Source of the DNA: Patiria pectinifera
Taxonomy: Eukaryota; Echinodermata; Asteroidea; Valvatida; Asterinidae
Length of the DNA stretch: 64,000 bases
Assembly (NCBI GenBank): GCA_029964075.1
Contig: CM057147.1
Location: 21,783,513 to 21,847,512, forward strand
Direction: 5' to 3'
Part shown: one piece after another, positions 33,667 through 48,600 of the stretch
Numbering within the stretch: position 1 is the stretch's first letter
Layout of the letters: each line of letters begins with the position of its first letter
Translations under genes and position numbers: made by a program
The notes under the pieces: model-generated
Told to the model about the DNA's origin: nothing
Databases searched by the model: none
The model's input: the letters and a program-made list of their open reading frames with translations, nothing else

Positions 33667-36600
33667 TTACTGCCTCAGGAAGGGCGCCAGTCTCGCATTG
33701 GTCAACGGCGGCCCGCTGGTACCCTTGTCTGTCCTTGGTTTCTGGTTCTCGATCGCCTTCAGTCGCCGCGTGTGAAACGCACGGGCGATTTTGTCCCATT
33801 TGGAGCGGTTTTTCAAGATCTAAGGGAAATGAAACAATAACACTGAATTATCTCTCTTAGTCTTCGCATGCCTGGTTTATTTATTTTATTTTTTTACATT
33901 TTACGAGTCTTCAATTGTCAAAGATTATAATGTCTTCTCACAAAAATCTATCCAATAAAATATCCCAGATGCACACAAATGATGAAAAATTCACTATCAT
34001 GAATAAGGGAATAAATGTGTGCTTGGCCGGTTTTAAACACTATGTTTAAGACTGGTTGGACTCTGGATGCTGATAACTACCCGAGCCAAAGGTGATGGTC
34101 ATTATCAGCATCCAGACTCCAATCGGTCTTAAACATAGTGTTTAATACCGGCCAAGCACATATTTATTCCCATTCATAAATACCTTTTCAGTCAAAAAAT
34201 CACTACTGTTTGGGCCAAAAGTCAAAACAAGTCAAACATTATAAATTTCCAACAATTTTGTTCAACGAAACCCCCTCCAGCTATGCTATGGTATGGCCCT
34301 CTCGTAAACAACTCATAGACATGGACATTGGCGCGGGTAATTATCAGCATCCAGACTCCAACTGGGCCCAATTTCATAGAGCTGCTTAAGCAAAAAATTT
34401 GCTTAAGCACGAAAAAACATTGCTCCATGTGATGTACATTACTTGTGACTGGTATTTAGCTGTTTACTTAGCATAACAATCGCATGGAGTTTTGGCCGGT
34501 AACCTGATTTTATTAAGCAAGACATTTTTGTGCTTAAGCAAATTTTCTGCTTAAGCAGCTCTATGAAATTGGGCCCAGGTCTTAAACAGAGTGTTTAACA
34601 CCTCCCAAGCACATATTTATTCCCTAATTTAAACCACATATGAAAACTGACCAGATGTAATTATTATAATAATTATAAAATTGAATAAATTGACGGGAGT
34701 GGGGTCTGAACCTGCGACTTCCAGAACACCCTACCAGTGCTCTACTGACTGTCAGGGCTGGATAGCTCAGTTGGTTCAGCACCAGCAATCCAGAGGGCGC
34801 AGGTTCAAACCCCGCTCCAGTCGACTTCTTTGTTCAATTTTATAATTCCTATCATGAATGCTGAAACTCACATCGAATGCACCACCGCTGGCAGCGTGAG
34901 GGCGCTTCACTGGCATCATGATGACCGGGCAGTGGTCCACCGATTGGTTCATGCTGATTGGCCGAGCCTGCTGGAGTGGTATGAAGGCCTCGCCGATGAA
35001 GTCGTTGCTCCAGAGAACGTCGTAGTCCATGACCGTCAGGCTGATGACGCCACCGGCCTCAATTAGCTCCAGAGGGACAGAGGGACTGCGGAGACAAAAA
35101 TATTGGCGAAATAAACTTGTCATGGTCCTCAATGTTTCAAAAGTTATTGGGGAATCTTCACAAAGGTAGAGTGTCACGCTTTAGAATTTGTGTCATTTCA
35201 CATGATTAACTTTTTGGAAAGAATTCTCAAGGATGAGAAAATTTATCAAGCCTTGCAGGATTTTTTGCATCATCATTTGAAAAAGCTTTATTCGGCAGTC
35301 ATCTCGATCAGCAAAATACATGGCAGGGCCATGAATGCATGCCAAAATGAGGCTTGTCATGACATTTTCATCATAATTCTATGACGGTAAGGACTTTTTT
35401 AACACGCCATGAAGTAGGAATTGTCCCAACTCAGGGTATTAAGAATCTGACCTGACTTATGTCCTCATGAATATAGAAATTTGAAATTATGAGAGATTGC
35501 TTCAAAAATCACTCCAGCCACCAAATAACCTTTCCCAAATTGTTTAAAACATGAGGGTAGGGGCAATGTTTAATAACAGCCTAAAACCCAATAACTTTCA
35601 ACTGATGACTCACATTTGGAATGTTTCATCAAAGACAGGGTTGAGGTTGTGCTGTACATGTCTGGTCTGCTGGACCAGGGGCTTGTCGAAGGCTGTCTCT
35701 GGTAGGATCTCCACGATGATGAAAGGATCGCTGGTACCACTCCTGTCCATGCCTGGTAGATCCACTGCATTGCACACTGGGGAAAGAAAAGGGGCCCTTC
35801 ATTCAATCTCGGACCTTCATTTTTGAGAAACACATTGCACAAGTGCTCCTACCGTGCTCCTTATTTTTTTCTAAGGAGCATAAAAATAGTGCTCTAAGAA
35901 TCCTGGTGAAAATTTGACACAGCTGATGAAAGAGCAAAAGGATTAGCATTTGTTCGTAATGAGCTCTGTGCACAAGTACCCCATCAACGGCCAGAAAAAG
36001 GATACTAGGGGGTGACCTAGACTGGTTCCCGATCCATCCACTGTGTATTTCAAATGATATCCAAAGTTATGGGGGTCGGAAAATTAGTCTGGGAGACCAT
36101 TGCAAGTTAAATTCGAATGTATTCACGTGCCGACGGCGCCTGACACTCAGGAAATAAAAAAGTTGTGCGTACTTCGGGCACGAACTACAGTGCGCACACT
36201 CGGTGTCCCATCCAAGGGGCACTCAGAAGTGGTAAAAGCTCGCCCTCTTTTGTTGGCGCACGGATCCCATACTGTACAACACTCAACATTTTGCCTACCA
36301 ATGGTTGGCAAAAACTTTGGATATGAAATAGCAAAAGAAAACTCTGTAACTTCCAAAAAGGTCGGTCAGTTTGTCCAGATACAAAAGGACAAATTATGTT
36401 TATATATGGGCAGGGCTCTCCCTGGCCCATGTGACCTGGCCTACGTCTAGGTACCGGAAAGTCTGAGTCACTACTGTAGTAGGCAACGATTGTATAGTGC
36501 TGCATGCAGTAGGTAGTAGGCAAGCCTTCAAAGCTGTGATGTATAGGGCTTGTTCAATGACGGCCATTTCTGTAGGAGAACTGCAACTGCATATTTTACG

Positions 36601-39600
36601 CAATCTAGCACACATTGCGCAGTGTTGAAAATGTTCCAAACACGTGTGCTTGTTGCTCGAAATGTGTTTGAAATATGACGCAGCTGATGCGCGTTATGCA
36701 AGTTGACGCTCAAAATGCACGTGGATGGTCTGTAGGAAATGACATCATTTGAACGAGACCTATTGCAAAAATTGTGAGAAAAACACGGAACCGATACCTG
36801 CTGGTTGGTTTACGACAACAGTATATGGTACAGGTAGTGACCATTATGCCATTTGATAAAGAATATACTGCTATTTTACGTGAAAAAAAGCCATTCTCTC
36901 CAACACACAGCGTGATTGCTTACAAACGCTTTCTCACTACAATGGTAGCTGATCACAGGGAAATGAGATGGTCATGTGGCGCTTTGACTTCATATGATTG
37001 GAACTTATAAAAATGTCCATGCACGTGACAGTTAGCACGAATTTTCTGCCAATAACTTGGAACCAGGTTTGCATCCAAGACTGCAATTCTTACCTTTGAT
37101 GAGGATAGTCTTCTCGCCTCCCGTCTCCTCCTTGCACGCCATCCTGATCCCAAGATGCCCAAAGTACTCGCCGGGCGTGGCCATATCCGTAGCCATCTCC
37201 TTGTAGTACCTCAGCATCAGGTCGTGGGTGCTCAGGGAGTTCAGGTCCAGCTGGCTCAGGAGGAAGGAGTACTGATAGCCCTGGATCTTGGCTGAGTCCA
37301 ACGCCAGCCCCGGACGCTGGAAGTAGCTCTCTAGGGCCTCCAGACTCTGCCAAGGAGAACCATGTGCAATTCAGTTTTAACTCGAGACATATTCCAATAA
37401 TCACCAGAAAGCAGTGTAAAATAGTGTATCTATACAATCTTTAACCATAAACCAATTTAACGCAACACATGCCCAAGACAATAAAAATACTCTCCTTGTT
37501 TGTTTTTATTCTTAACATATTCTCAAAAGTCTCTGTTAAACAATTTTTATATGCACCGGAGGCCGAGTTGTAACCAAGTCGATCACAAGTCATATCACAA
37601 GAAGGTTTGAATGTAAGATGGACAATGACATAGGAGTGCATTTATCACAGTTCACTTGAATACCTCGTAACTTGACTTGAATCTACATGATGCGATTGAC
37701 TGATGATGACCAGGGCCCAATTTCACGGCTCTGCTTACCGTTAGCGAAAAATCCCTGCTTACTACAGGGTTAGTGCCACTGATCTCTATACAAAGACTGG
37801 ATAGCGTACAGAAAGCCGCAGAAGAAAGCCATTTGAAGCCATATTGGGGAGACCGGCTGGTGATCTATACAGGACAAGTTGCCGTCTTTATAGGCGTATG
37901 ATTCACTTTTGTAACATCGCGGTTCATCTGATTATACTTCGACCCCCACCACTGACCACAGTTTAGAATTTTTCTAACGTCGTGGTTTACCTTTTTTACT
38001 GCCGCAGTTCACTTTTTGCGGCGTTTGGAAATATAATCACGACAGAAATGTGTCCTTTTTAGATCATCACAATACGTGTACGTGATTAAAATGCGCGTCA
38101 ACTCATGATACAGCGTGCGGTGTATGCACGCGCAGAATGTTTGTATATACGTGGCCATTTTTGAAAGACCGGGGGCGAACTGGTCAAAATGTGAATTCAA
38201 GCCTGTGACTCGTGTATGGGTATCCGCTATCCAGTCTGTATATAGAGATCAGTGGTTTGCGCAGAATTTTTCTGCTAGCGCGGTAAGTACAAAATGGCGA
38301 TCGTAAGCACAGAATTCTGTGGTTAGCAGGGCCATGAAATTGGGCCCTGATAATTATTCTCGACAGTATGGGAAATATGACTTGAATTAATATAACAAGT
38401 CATGACACAGCCCTCTGAAGGTGATCCAGGATCTGAAATATATAAGGCAACACCAACCATTCAAAATAGCCCTGGATATTTTTTCTGCACTGGAGAGTCT
38501 GAATTAACTGCAAAATAATCTTTGCAGAAACTTTTGAGGGGAAATGCCTACCTCTCTGAGCTCCTGATAGTACTGGGGCTGTTTGCCGATTTGCATGAGG
38601 GAGATGATCCCTCTCAAGAGGGCGTTCCAGACCTCCTCAACGATGCGAGGGAAGATCTGTTGCATCAGTTGCTTGTACAGAGTCTCCAGGTTGTGGTCAA
38701 TGTATGTGAAGAACTCGTCCAGATGCTGCAGACAAACAGACAAAAAGTTAGACACTTGAAGGGGCATTACAGCTTTTTCTCTACCGATATCTGGAGAAGT
38801 CTTGTCACAAATGAGACGGAATCTGTGCACAAGTACTTCCTTCAATGGTAAACAAAGAAATGAAAGGTAGGCAGACATTTGAACACAAGTGCTGCAGTAC
38901 ACCTGATACTCATGCAAATATGCTATGGTTTGTGCACATGAAACTTTTGGAGAGTTGTGTTGGCACAGTGGTTTCATTCCTCGATTTTCACCTCAATGGT
39001 CCGGGTTCGATTCCTGCTCTGCTCCACGTGTGGATTAGGTTTTCAGTCCCTACCTGATTCTGTGGGTTTCCCCAGAACTTTCTTCTTGGCTTTTCCTCCC
39101 ACGTCTAAAAACTGTAATTTCTTCTCATTTTCTTCTCTCTACATGTTTCTTCAAGCTTGCAAGCTACAGTGCCTAGGGCGCTTTTGATGAATCCTTGGCT
39201 TCATTAGGCGAAATAAAAACACCAACATGTTTAGGGTCCTGCCTTTTTGAAAAAAAGGAAGCGGGAGGCCCTTTTTTCCCCCTCCAAAATGGCCGCCCGA
39301 CGGGGCTATTTTTTCAAGATGGCCGCCAGGTTTTTTTAAATGGCCCCCATTGGACTCAGAAAATGACATAACAGCTTTATATGGCTAGATGCAACAGATA
39401 AAGTGGCCAAAATGATGCCACTGTTGAAACTTTGCCATTTTATTTTTGGTTTTTATACAAAAAAGGAAAAAAATGAGGCGGCCTCCAAAGAGGAAGCACT
39501 TCGGGGACGCTAAACATATTTTCTTTTATTTCGCCTTACCACAAATAATTAATACCAGTCATGCAAATCTCATGAGTGATCACAAAGAAACTCCTGACAA

Positions 39601-42600
39601 ATATTGCTCATGAATGGAGTCTTTCAAAACTCTTCAGCTCACCTCCTCTTTGGCCCCACCTTCCCCTCTAGGGTTGACCACCTTCCCCAAGACCTTGATG
39701 ACCTCCTGGCACATCTTGTCGGCAATCTTCCTCTCCAGCAGGCCGGACATGTTGATGATGTCCCTGCTAGCCTTGGTGGTCATCCGCTGCAGGGTGCTGT
39801 AGGTCAGCTTGCCGGCCGCCAGGTTGTCGTGGTGGCTGGCCAGGCTGTTGACCGTCTGCTCCCAGTCCAAGAGGACGGGGAGGTTGTCCAGGTAGGCTCG
39901 GACGTGCTCGATGTTGTTCAGGGTGATGCACAGCTGATAGGGAGAGATGGGGAAATACGTTTTCTTCAACATAAATGGTGTGGTGCTACAGCACTTTACA
40001 CTAAAGGTCTCAGTGCGCTTTACAACTATTACCCCTGTTCATCAGGCCATGAGACCAGTTTCTGCAGCAGCTCGAGATCAGCACATTCTGGTCTCTACCT
40101 TCACAGGTACCCATTTATACTCCTGGGTGGAGAGAGGCAATTGTAGTAAAGTGTCTTGCCCAACAACACAAGCACCGTATTCCGTCAGGGTAATTCAAAC
40201 CCACGCACCACAGCACATAAGTCAAACACCATAACCATTGAACCACAGAGCTCCACCACTGCATTGTATTTGGCTTTAGTGCATATTTCTTACTCAAATA
40301 TAAGCTTGCATGGATTTATTTATTTTCTCAGCAAAAACAAAGTGGCTTGACTATATCACTGCTCCTGATGTTACCTTTAAATCTCTCTTCACACATAGAA
40401 TAATCCATTACCTTGTCTTTGATGTCAAACTGTCCACTGTTGCTGCGATAGAAGCCGTTTTCCTCCAACTTTTTGTGAATCGAGGCGGCGTACAACTTGG
40501 CACCTTCACAAATCAGCTGTGAATATATTAAAATATTGAAAAACCCACACATTTTTCGTTGTTATAACTTTGAACAGTCGAAAATTGACTCTGCATCAAT
40601 CAAAGTTCCACAAAACAACAAAACAGGACAAAGATACTCTCGCAGTGAGAACAGTCATACAGAAAAACGTTAACACCGAAAAGATACGATGATCAGAACA
40701 CATAAACAGACAGCAAACGTCAAAGCAAAATGCAGGAATACTTTGTTACACAGAGAACCCAAATGATGCTCACATCTGTAATTTTGGTGATGGCCATACA
40801 CCGACTGTCTACTCCTTCGAAGCCTATCTTCTGCCATTCCTCTGTTACCTATCGAAAGAAAATAGGACACATTTTAGGATTTTTAATAATTAGCGAAGGA
40901 AATTCACATAAACTGGAAAAAAATTGAGCAAAAAGTCTTCCCAAATCTTCCAATGACACTGTAGGTTATATGAAAAAATGAACAGAAAAGGTACAATGAG
41001 GTTACAAAGAAAAATGTAAAAAAAATTAAAACAAAGGTATCGACAAATTGATTACTAGCTAGCGCTGTGCATTTTTGAGTAATTTAGTATTGGAATACTG
41101 AAACTTTGGTTTGATCGCAATATTCGTATATTCGACTAGTGACATGGAGGTAAAAACTTTTTATGAATGCTATGTATGTATCAATATATTTTTCAGAGAT
41201 AGCTGACTAGCTAATGTTTGACAGATTTTTAAGAAGCAAATTAAGACTAATATTTCTCACTGAAGCTCTTAAATCATACATTTAAAGTGGCTGTCCACAA
41301 AAATGTGTGTCATATAACAAACAATAACATCTCTTAACTTATATGAATAAAATTACATCACAACTATTTTCGTCATCTTCTCAAGACAGCTCAAATTTGT
41401 TTTGAATATTGTGTTTGGTAAAAATGCCATTCAGATATTTGATGGATGATAAAATATTTGGATATTTGGTATATTAGGCGCAGCACTAATAAATATATTT
41501 TTTAGAGCTGTGCCAAATATACCATATATCCGAATATTTAGCCACCAAAGGACTGGACAAGTTCAAATGGTGGCGCACCAGCTTGACATTCTGGAGGTCA
41601 CAGTTTCACAGCAAATCATTCTATTTTTCACTATAAAATAAGGAAGTACAACAAAAGAAGGATTTATAGAAAAATCAAACCTTTGCAAAACAGGACTGGG
41701 CATCGACGGCCGAGTTGGAGTACTTGACCACGCTGTGGACCAGCGCAACATCCTTATCCATTTCCAGAGCTCTGCGGACGCGGTCAAACGTCTCGTACTT
41801 GAAGGTGACCAACCAGAAGATGAGGCCCTCCTGGAACCAGGTGTGGTAGTTGGTCATCTCAAGACCATCACTGCAAGGAGGAAAAGAAAAGAAACAAAAC
41901 AAGCGATCATGATTAAGATGTCATCAGTGTTCTAGTTGAGTCGGTTACAAGTATCATTGGATGAGCAATAACAAAAGTTCATTTGAACTGCTTGTGTCTT
42001 GACTTGCAAGACATGAGACTGGATAACTAGAAATAGACTTGTGGGATACAAAGGATGGGAATCTTGAAGAAAAAAAAAGGGTTTCTTAGGCCAAAAAAAA
42101 AAAAGTCTCCGGTTTCTGGTATGCGCGCGTGTCGCCGTTGCCATGCGCGTCGGCAAAATGAAAAAGTTTTTTTTTCAATGAAAGATGATGTCTCAAAACC
42201 GCCAAACTCGCTTGTTTGACTGAAATCCTGCTGCTGCACAATTTTAACGTGTTTTTAGATTGGGTTATGGTCGAGAATAAGCTGTATGTGACCTCTCTGG
42301 ACTCCCATATATTTGCACTTAGTTTAGTCGGGCACCATTTGCAGTCATCAGCATACATCTGAAGCAAAAAAAAACAGGTAAAAAAAAAAAAAAAAAGCCG
42401 CGTCGCCGCACCACTTTTTGGGCGAGCTCCATACCAGAAACCGGAGACTTTTTTTTTTGGCCTTAGATCCAATGTGCCATTTTGTTGAGTTATATCACTG
42501 GTGAAAAGACCATACCTACCATGTATGGTTGTTAGCTTTCAACACCGAATACATCTTCTTAACAGTCATGTACAGCTTGAGGCTGGCCTTGCTGGATTCG

Positions 42601-45600
42601 GCGATGTTCTCGGGAAACTTCTGATAGCGGACCTGGTACTGGTTGAGCTGGTTCAGAACATCTCGCAGACTGGCTGAGATCATACGATCCGTCTCACCGG
42701 CAACTACTTTATTGTAGTCCACGGTGAACCTGTCAAGATTGATGATGCCATATGTTTGAATTTTGTGAACATTAGCGTTTAGTACTAATTTTTGATGCTA
42801 CAGCTTAACCCAAATTGTCCGGCCTGTCACTCCCTGAACCGCCCCAGCACTGTCTGGCACATTTCATGGATTCATCAGGGAATAAGTACAATGTAATACA
42901 ATGTAATACAATGTAATACAATGAAGTGTATTTCCTAATGGGGTAAAACCTACTGCTGATTTGTCTGTTGACAGTTCTACTGTTACAGTTGAAAAATGGT
43001 GCATGAGAACTGCCATTGCCCACTGAATCCAACCCAAAAATCAGTCCGCCAAGCTCATGAATAATTGTTTTGCATTCAAATTATTCTATATTAGAGAGTT
43101 CTGAGAGCGATGGAATTTGGGGGAAGATGTATGGCACTGCACCTCTTGGGGCTTCCAATTCAGAGCATTTTGGATGCAGTGGGGTCCGAAAGCGGTGCTA
43201 CTTAGCCATGTTGTGGAGGGATCCTTTTTGAAAATGGCTACTTTTAAGTTTGGGAAATATCGTTCATTTTAGGAGTGGTCTTCTTTGGGTTAGAATTTCT
43301 CCAAAAAGTCATTGGTCATCCCACCAAAAATTGAAAAGAAAATGAAAGATGACATGATGATCATCATTTCTGTACAGCATGATGAACACCTGTGAGAGTT
43401 CTGAGTATTGTTAAAGTTTTGAAGTATGGGGATTTATCACTGGTGTCTATGGGAATTTATTTACTTGGCTACACCCTTATGGACTCTGCTGTGTGGCCAA
43501 CTCACAGGAAGGACACTTGGCGTGCACTAACCGTGAACGCTCGCTATATGCTTTGCATTTATGAATGTGACATGTCAATCACCCTCTTCTTCAGACTTAC
43601 CTCATGAAGAAGTTCTGGTATTCCTTGGTTGGCTTAAGTACAGCCATCATGTCGCCCATCCCCTCCCCTAGTCTGTCCAACAACTTCAGCAAATCAGATG
43701 GCTTCTAAAAACAAAACCATGAGTAAAACAAAATCAAATACAAACAGTAGTGTAATTGTTAGCATTAAGTTTGACTGTGGCTCAGAGAATTAGGCTGCCT
43801 CAGAATCTTTTGTCTCGGGCAACTGTTTAGTTCTTAGACTTTATACGTGAAAATTTGCTGACAACAGATGCAGCTGCATCTCTGTACACCAATTTTGAAA
43901 CAAAATTCTGTGCGGAAATTGAAGACGGTGCTGTGGTGGCCAATATACTCATGAGAGCCATACTGTGTAAGGGATACAGTGTGTATGACTACTTTGGTCC
44001 GAGGAGCTAAACTTCTATACGACTGAAAGCAGTCAATACTTGTACATATTACACACCTCTTGGTAATGCGTTGTCATAAGTGGTTAAAGCATGGTCAAAT
44101 GGGGTTCATTAGTACATAAAGGCTAGTGCTTGAAATGAAATTTGTATCAAGCATAGGCACACATCATGTGTCATGTGCGTGCAATTTCTCAAGTACAGTG
44201 CCAGATCAGGCAACATACTCAGTAAGTGTTGACTGGTTACACAGCCCTGCTGAGGTCATCAAGTTCATCAGAGCACAAAAAAATGGCAGCTTTGTTGCTT
44301 GAATTCAGCCCGAGGAAGAAGGACCTTCTATGGTCACTCACAGTCTCTTTGCATGCATAGTCATGTACTAGTGACCTCATGCACTGCCAGTCAATATTTG
44401 TAGACTATATGACGTGCTTACCAGTGATCCCTCAGGTTGGGGTAGCTCCTCCAACTTGTTACTGAGCCACCTCTGCGTGTCGGATTCTATTGCCCCTTCC
44501 AAGAGTTTACGGACTCGCTGGTGGGGGATGGAGTTGCGATCCTTCCACACCTTCATCTGCAGCAGGCTGGAGATGTTGTTTAACCTGTGATAATTGAATA
44601 GGGATACATTTCAGTTTAAACTACTGGAGCTTTCTGTTGCTATATCACGGCCATTATTAACCCTAACCCACCTCAATCCTCCAAAATCATCCTGTCGGTA
44701 TTGGAGGATTTGCGAGGATCGAGGATGAATGGTGTTTGAGAAACATGAGGAATAGGATTTTGGAGGTTGAGGATGGTTTCTAGCAAAAAGGGCCTAGGAG
44801 CTTAGGGTTAAGGATTGTCCGTTTTGCAAAATGAAAGGATAATTGTTAAACAACATTTTGTAGAAATGCAGTGTATACAATTAACAGATAATGCTAAAAA
44901 TATATTGTCCTACACACTGATGGTGTAAATGTGCCATTGTGGACAAATCATTTACCAACCAACCAGTATTATGAATGTTAACTGTAGCCTCCCTTACGAC
45001 GTTTTCAATATGGTTTTTACAATTTTTAATTTTTTAAGGTCTATAGATGAAATTGGTCGGAAACTGCAATTAGCAAAGAATGTGAAAACTTCGGTTTGCT
45101 GCTGTAAGACACTTTTATAATTTGCTACTCCCTCTTCTAGTGAGACAACTGTGTAACGAAAATGAAAGACTAAGTCTCCTTAAATGTGTTCACTAACACT
45201 GGTGAAGTACTTGAAATTGATCATGAGTCATCACAAGTCCATCGCAACTCTTTTAATAGTCAACTCACTCACTATTCACAATATGGAATTTTGCGTCTGG
45301 GTGATGTAAATCAAATTAGGTTTTGCCCTTCACCGAGTGATTTTTTCCAACTTTCACTCGGGAGGTGACACACTGAGTGTTCATACGTCGGTGAAGGGCA
45401 AAACCTAATTTGATTCACTCACTATTCAAATGAGCTTTGACAAAGGCACTCCTTCGTAACTGGTCATCTGCGTTTCTCGTGACTGGGCCCATGACCTGAC
45501 TTGTGACTTACTTGTGATTGGATTAGTGATTCATCACCGCAAGTACCTAGACTACAACACTAGCTACTCTACAAAGCTCAGTACCTGCATTTTGACTTGA

Positions 45601-48600
45601 GAATGTCCAAGACTTGTACGTTGGAGGGAGGGAAGAGGGCCGGGCAGTCCACCACGGGAGACATACAGTAGTCAATGTAGGTGGATATCGATGACTCTGT
45701 CACCTCAAGCTGTTATCGGGGGAAAAAAGATCAAAATCAATGGAACAGTCAACATTAATAAGAAACTTCCTTGAAAATCCTTGAAACTGGACATAGGTAC
45801 ATGTTTGTGTCAAATACGACAATGTCAAGGTATTTAAAAGAAAGAAACCAACAGGGTGGGGTGGGAATGCAGAATTTAAAGAATTAATCCTAACTCCCTT
45901 GTTTTTTGTTAATTGATCCTTTCTGATGAATCCATGAAATCTCAACACTGTGCAGTAGACACAATGTCACATTCTCTGGGCTTGAAACCAAACTAGGATG
46001 CCATGTATGGGTGTCTGGCTATGGGCTCAGCGCACAAGTACTCCTTCAACGGCCAGGAAAGGAGAGTTGGGGGAGACCTAGACTGGTTCCCGGTCAATCT
46101 ACTGCATATTTCCAATGATCCAAAGTTATTGGGGGCAGGGATTTGTCTGGGAGACCATCGCTTTGGCACATTCAGGAAATTGTGCGTACTTCGTGCGCGA
46201 ACCAGAGCACGCACACGTTGTGTATCCTGTCCACGGGGCTCTCCAAAGTGGTAAAAATGCGCCCTCTTTTGTTGGCGCAGGGGGGGAACATAGAGTCATT
46301 GCTATAGAACAGTGCTTTGAGACCACTTTCAAGAACTCCAGTGGGAAGGACACACTGCACGCTCATACTGGTATGGTGCAAATTAAGCACACAACTAATT
46401 TTGTTCTAAATGTCTTTGTGTGAGCGTTGTCAGCAAGGAGCTCAAGAGTTCCTCTCAGTTGTCTCCCACCTCTGTCTCGATGATGAGGGGGTTGTTTATA
46501 TGCAAGGAGTCCATATGATACTGATTCCATCTTTATCGTGTAAAATCAGGTTGTTAGATTTTGGTAGATTTAGGGATTGTTAGGGTTTAACCGGGGAGAA
46601 AAAAAAAATTGGAAGGGCAGGAGAAAAGTTAGTTATTTATATTCAGGCATGCATGTAACTCAAGAAAAAATAAATAAATATCACAAAAATAAATGACATG
46701 CATGAAAACCACCAACATTCCTATAAACAATTTTAGTTTTAGGCATTTTAATTTGATGTCAAAAATCAAGAAGAGTTTGAGAGGATTTGTTAAATTCATG
46801 CAAAGAAATAATAATTTAAACAATGAGTGATGGCAAAATGAAGAGTAGACAAAAACAAATCGTGCACAAAATACTTAAAACAATTATCATGCATAGTAAA
46901 ACTCATCAAAGTCAGATTATACAAAGTCAAACATGCAGAGGAAACGAGAAAGAACTTGTGCAAGATTAACACAGACAAATGTTAGGGCTTCAACCAGTTA
47001 TATCATCACCTTGCTGTCTGTTCCATAAGCCATGTGTTTATATCAGTCCTGCCAGGAAAATACATTGAATATATTTGAAGACGTCTAGGCAAACTACAGC
47101 ACGTAAAATCAAAGCAAAGGTATTTCTGTACACTTGGAATTGACTGGTTAAAGTTAACACTGAAATTCATACAACCCTAAAAGAGCTGGGGGAAGCAGGG
47201 AGGGGGAAGGACGAAACTCCACCCACTTCCTCGGGTTTATTTAATGCTATCGTTGATGGCTTCAATTTGCTATGCTGAACTTCTGTGACTTCATATATAT
47301 CATCGAGCACACATTTTAAAAGTGAATTCTGAAATACCTAAGACAGTTTACCCATTCCTATTGGTCGAGAGCCCGTCATGTGGCCGGTTTTTAAACGGTT
47401 GATAAAGACATGGCTGGCTGGTCTTAAACACTGTTCCAGTGTCACATGAAATTGTTACTCCTATGAAATCTGGTGCCAGCACCGTTTTGTTGGTTGAATG
47501 TTCACAATCCTCACGTAGGCTTGCGCTATACTACCAGTGAGTCAGTATTTCATGGTCCTAAATTCACGCTACACCGGTACATCTGTGTTGTGCGCCACAT
47601 CACGCAGTACACGCGATGTGCGCGTCAATCTCAATATAAGGAGTTGTTTACCTGAGGGTGTTACTATTGTATAGCTAGAGGGGTGTATTGTTGTTCGAAA
47701 TCGTTGAAAATTATATATTTTTTTACTTGTTTTGACTTTTGGACCGGTAAGTTTTGATATTTTTTTTTTGACCGAAAAAAGTATTTATGAATGGCATTTT
47801 CCCTCGCTTTTGGCTCGGGTAATTATCAGCATCCAGATTCCAACTGGTCTTAAACAGATTGTTTAATACCTCCAAAGCACATATTTATTCCCTTACTTAT
47901 GCCTAGTGGAAATGTGCTTGACTCCAAGTCAGCCCCACTTTTTAAAACTGAATGTCAAGATGTACGCAAAGTCTGTCACAAGCCAATATGGCCCATCAGG
48001 CCGGCTTTTATCTCCGGTTTCAGTGGCATGAAACGACTGAGAATATTGCAATATCCCCTTGGATAGGAGCCAGTGCATAGCAGGTTACTCCTTATTTGTT
48101 GTTGTTCTTGTTGTACTGAAACTGGCGCTTATGTCACATATTAGACTGTGCCCTTTGCGCCATTAACTGTGCGTGGTTTCCACATTGAAACTTAATCGAC
48201 ACTGGCACACGCCCCAGCTAATGATGGTACCCATTTATATACTCCTGAGTGGAGAGACGCAAGTGGGGGTGACGTGACATGCCCAAGGACACAACATATG
48301 GATTTGAACCCCTGACCCTCTGATCATTAGTCACGGACCTTAACCACTTGGCCACACTTCCCAATGATCAAGACGGCCCATGGCCTTAATGTTTTGAGCA
48401 GGGAGAGAAATCATAGACTAAACGAAGTCTTACCTCATATGAGAGGAACTGTGGGTTCTCAGCATAGATTTGAGTGACGTCCTTAGCCTCGTTGCTGTAG
48501 ATGGAGAAGGTGGTTTCTGCAATCATTTCAGCATGGACGTGGAACATGGCCTCACGTAGCGCACGGTCCATCAAAGAGGCATCAGAATCTTCCTTGCCCT

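Noticed and set aside
34756-34822. Possible tRNA gene with a 7-bp acceptor stem
   Set aside because: Only 67 nt, with poor D and anticodon stems, and part of a palindromic repeat.
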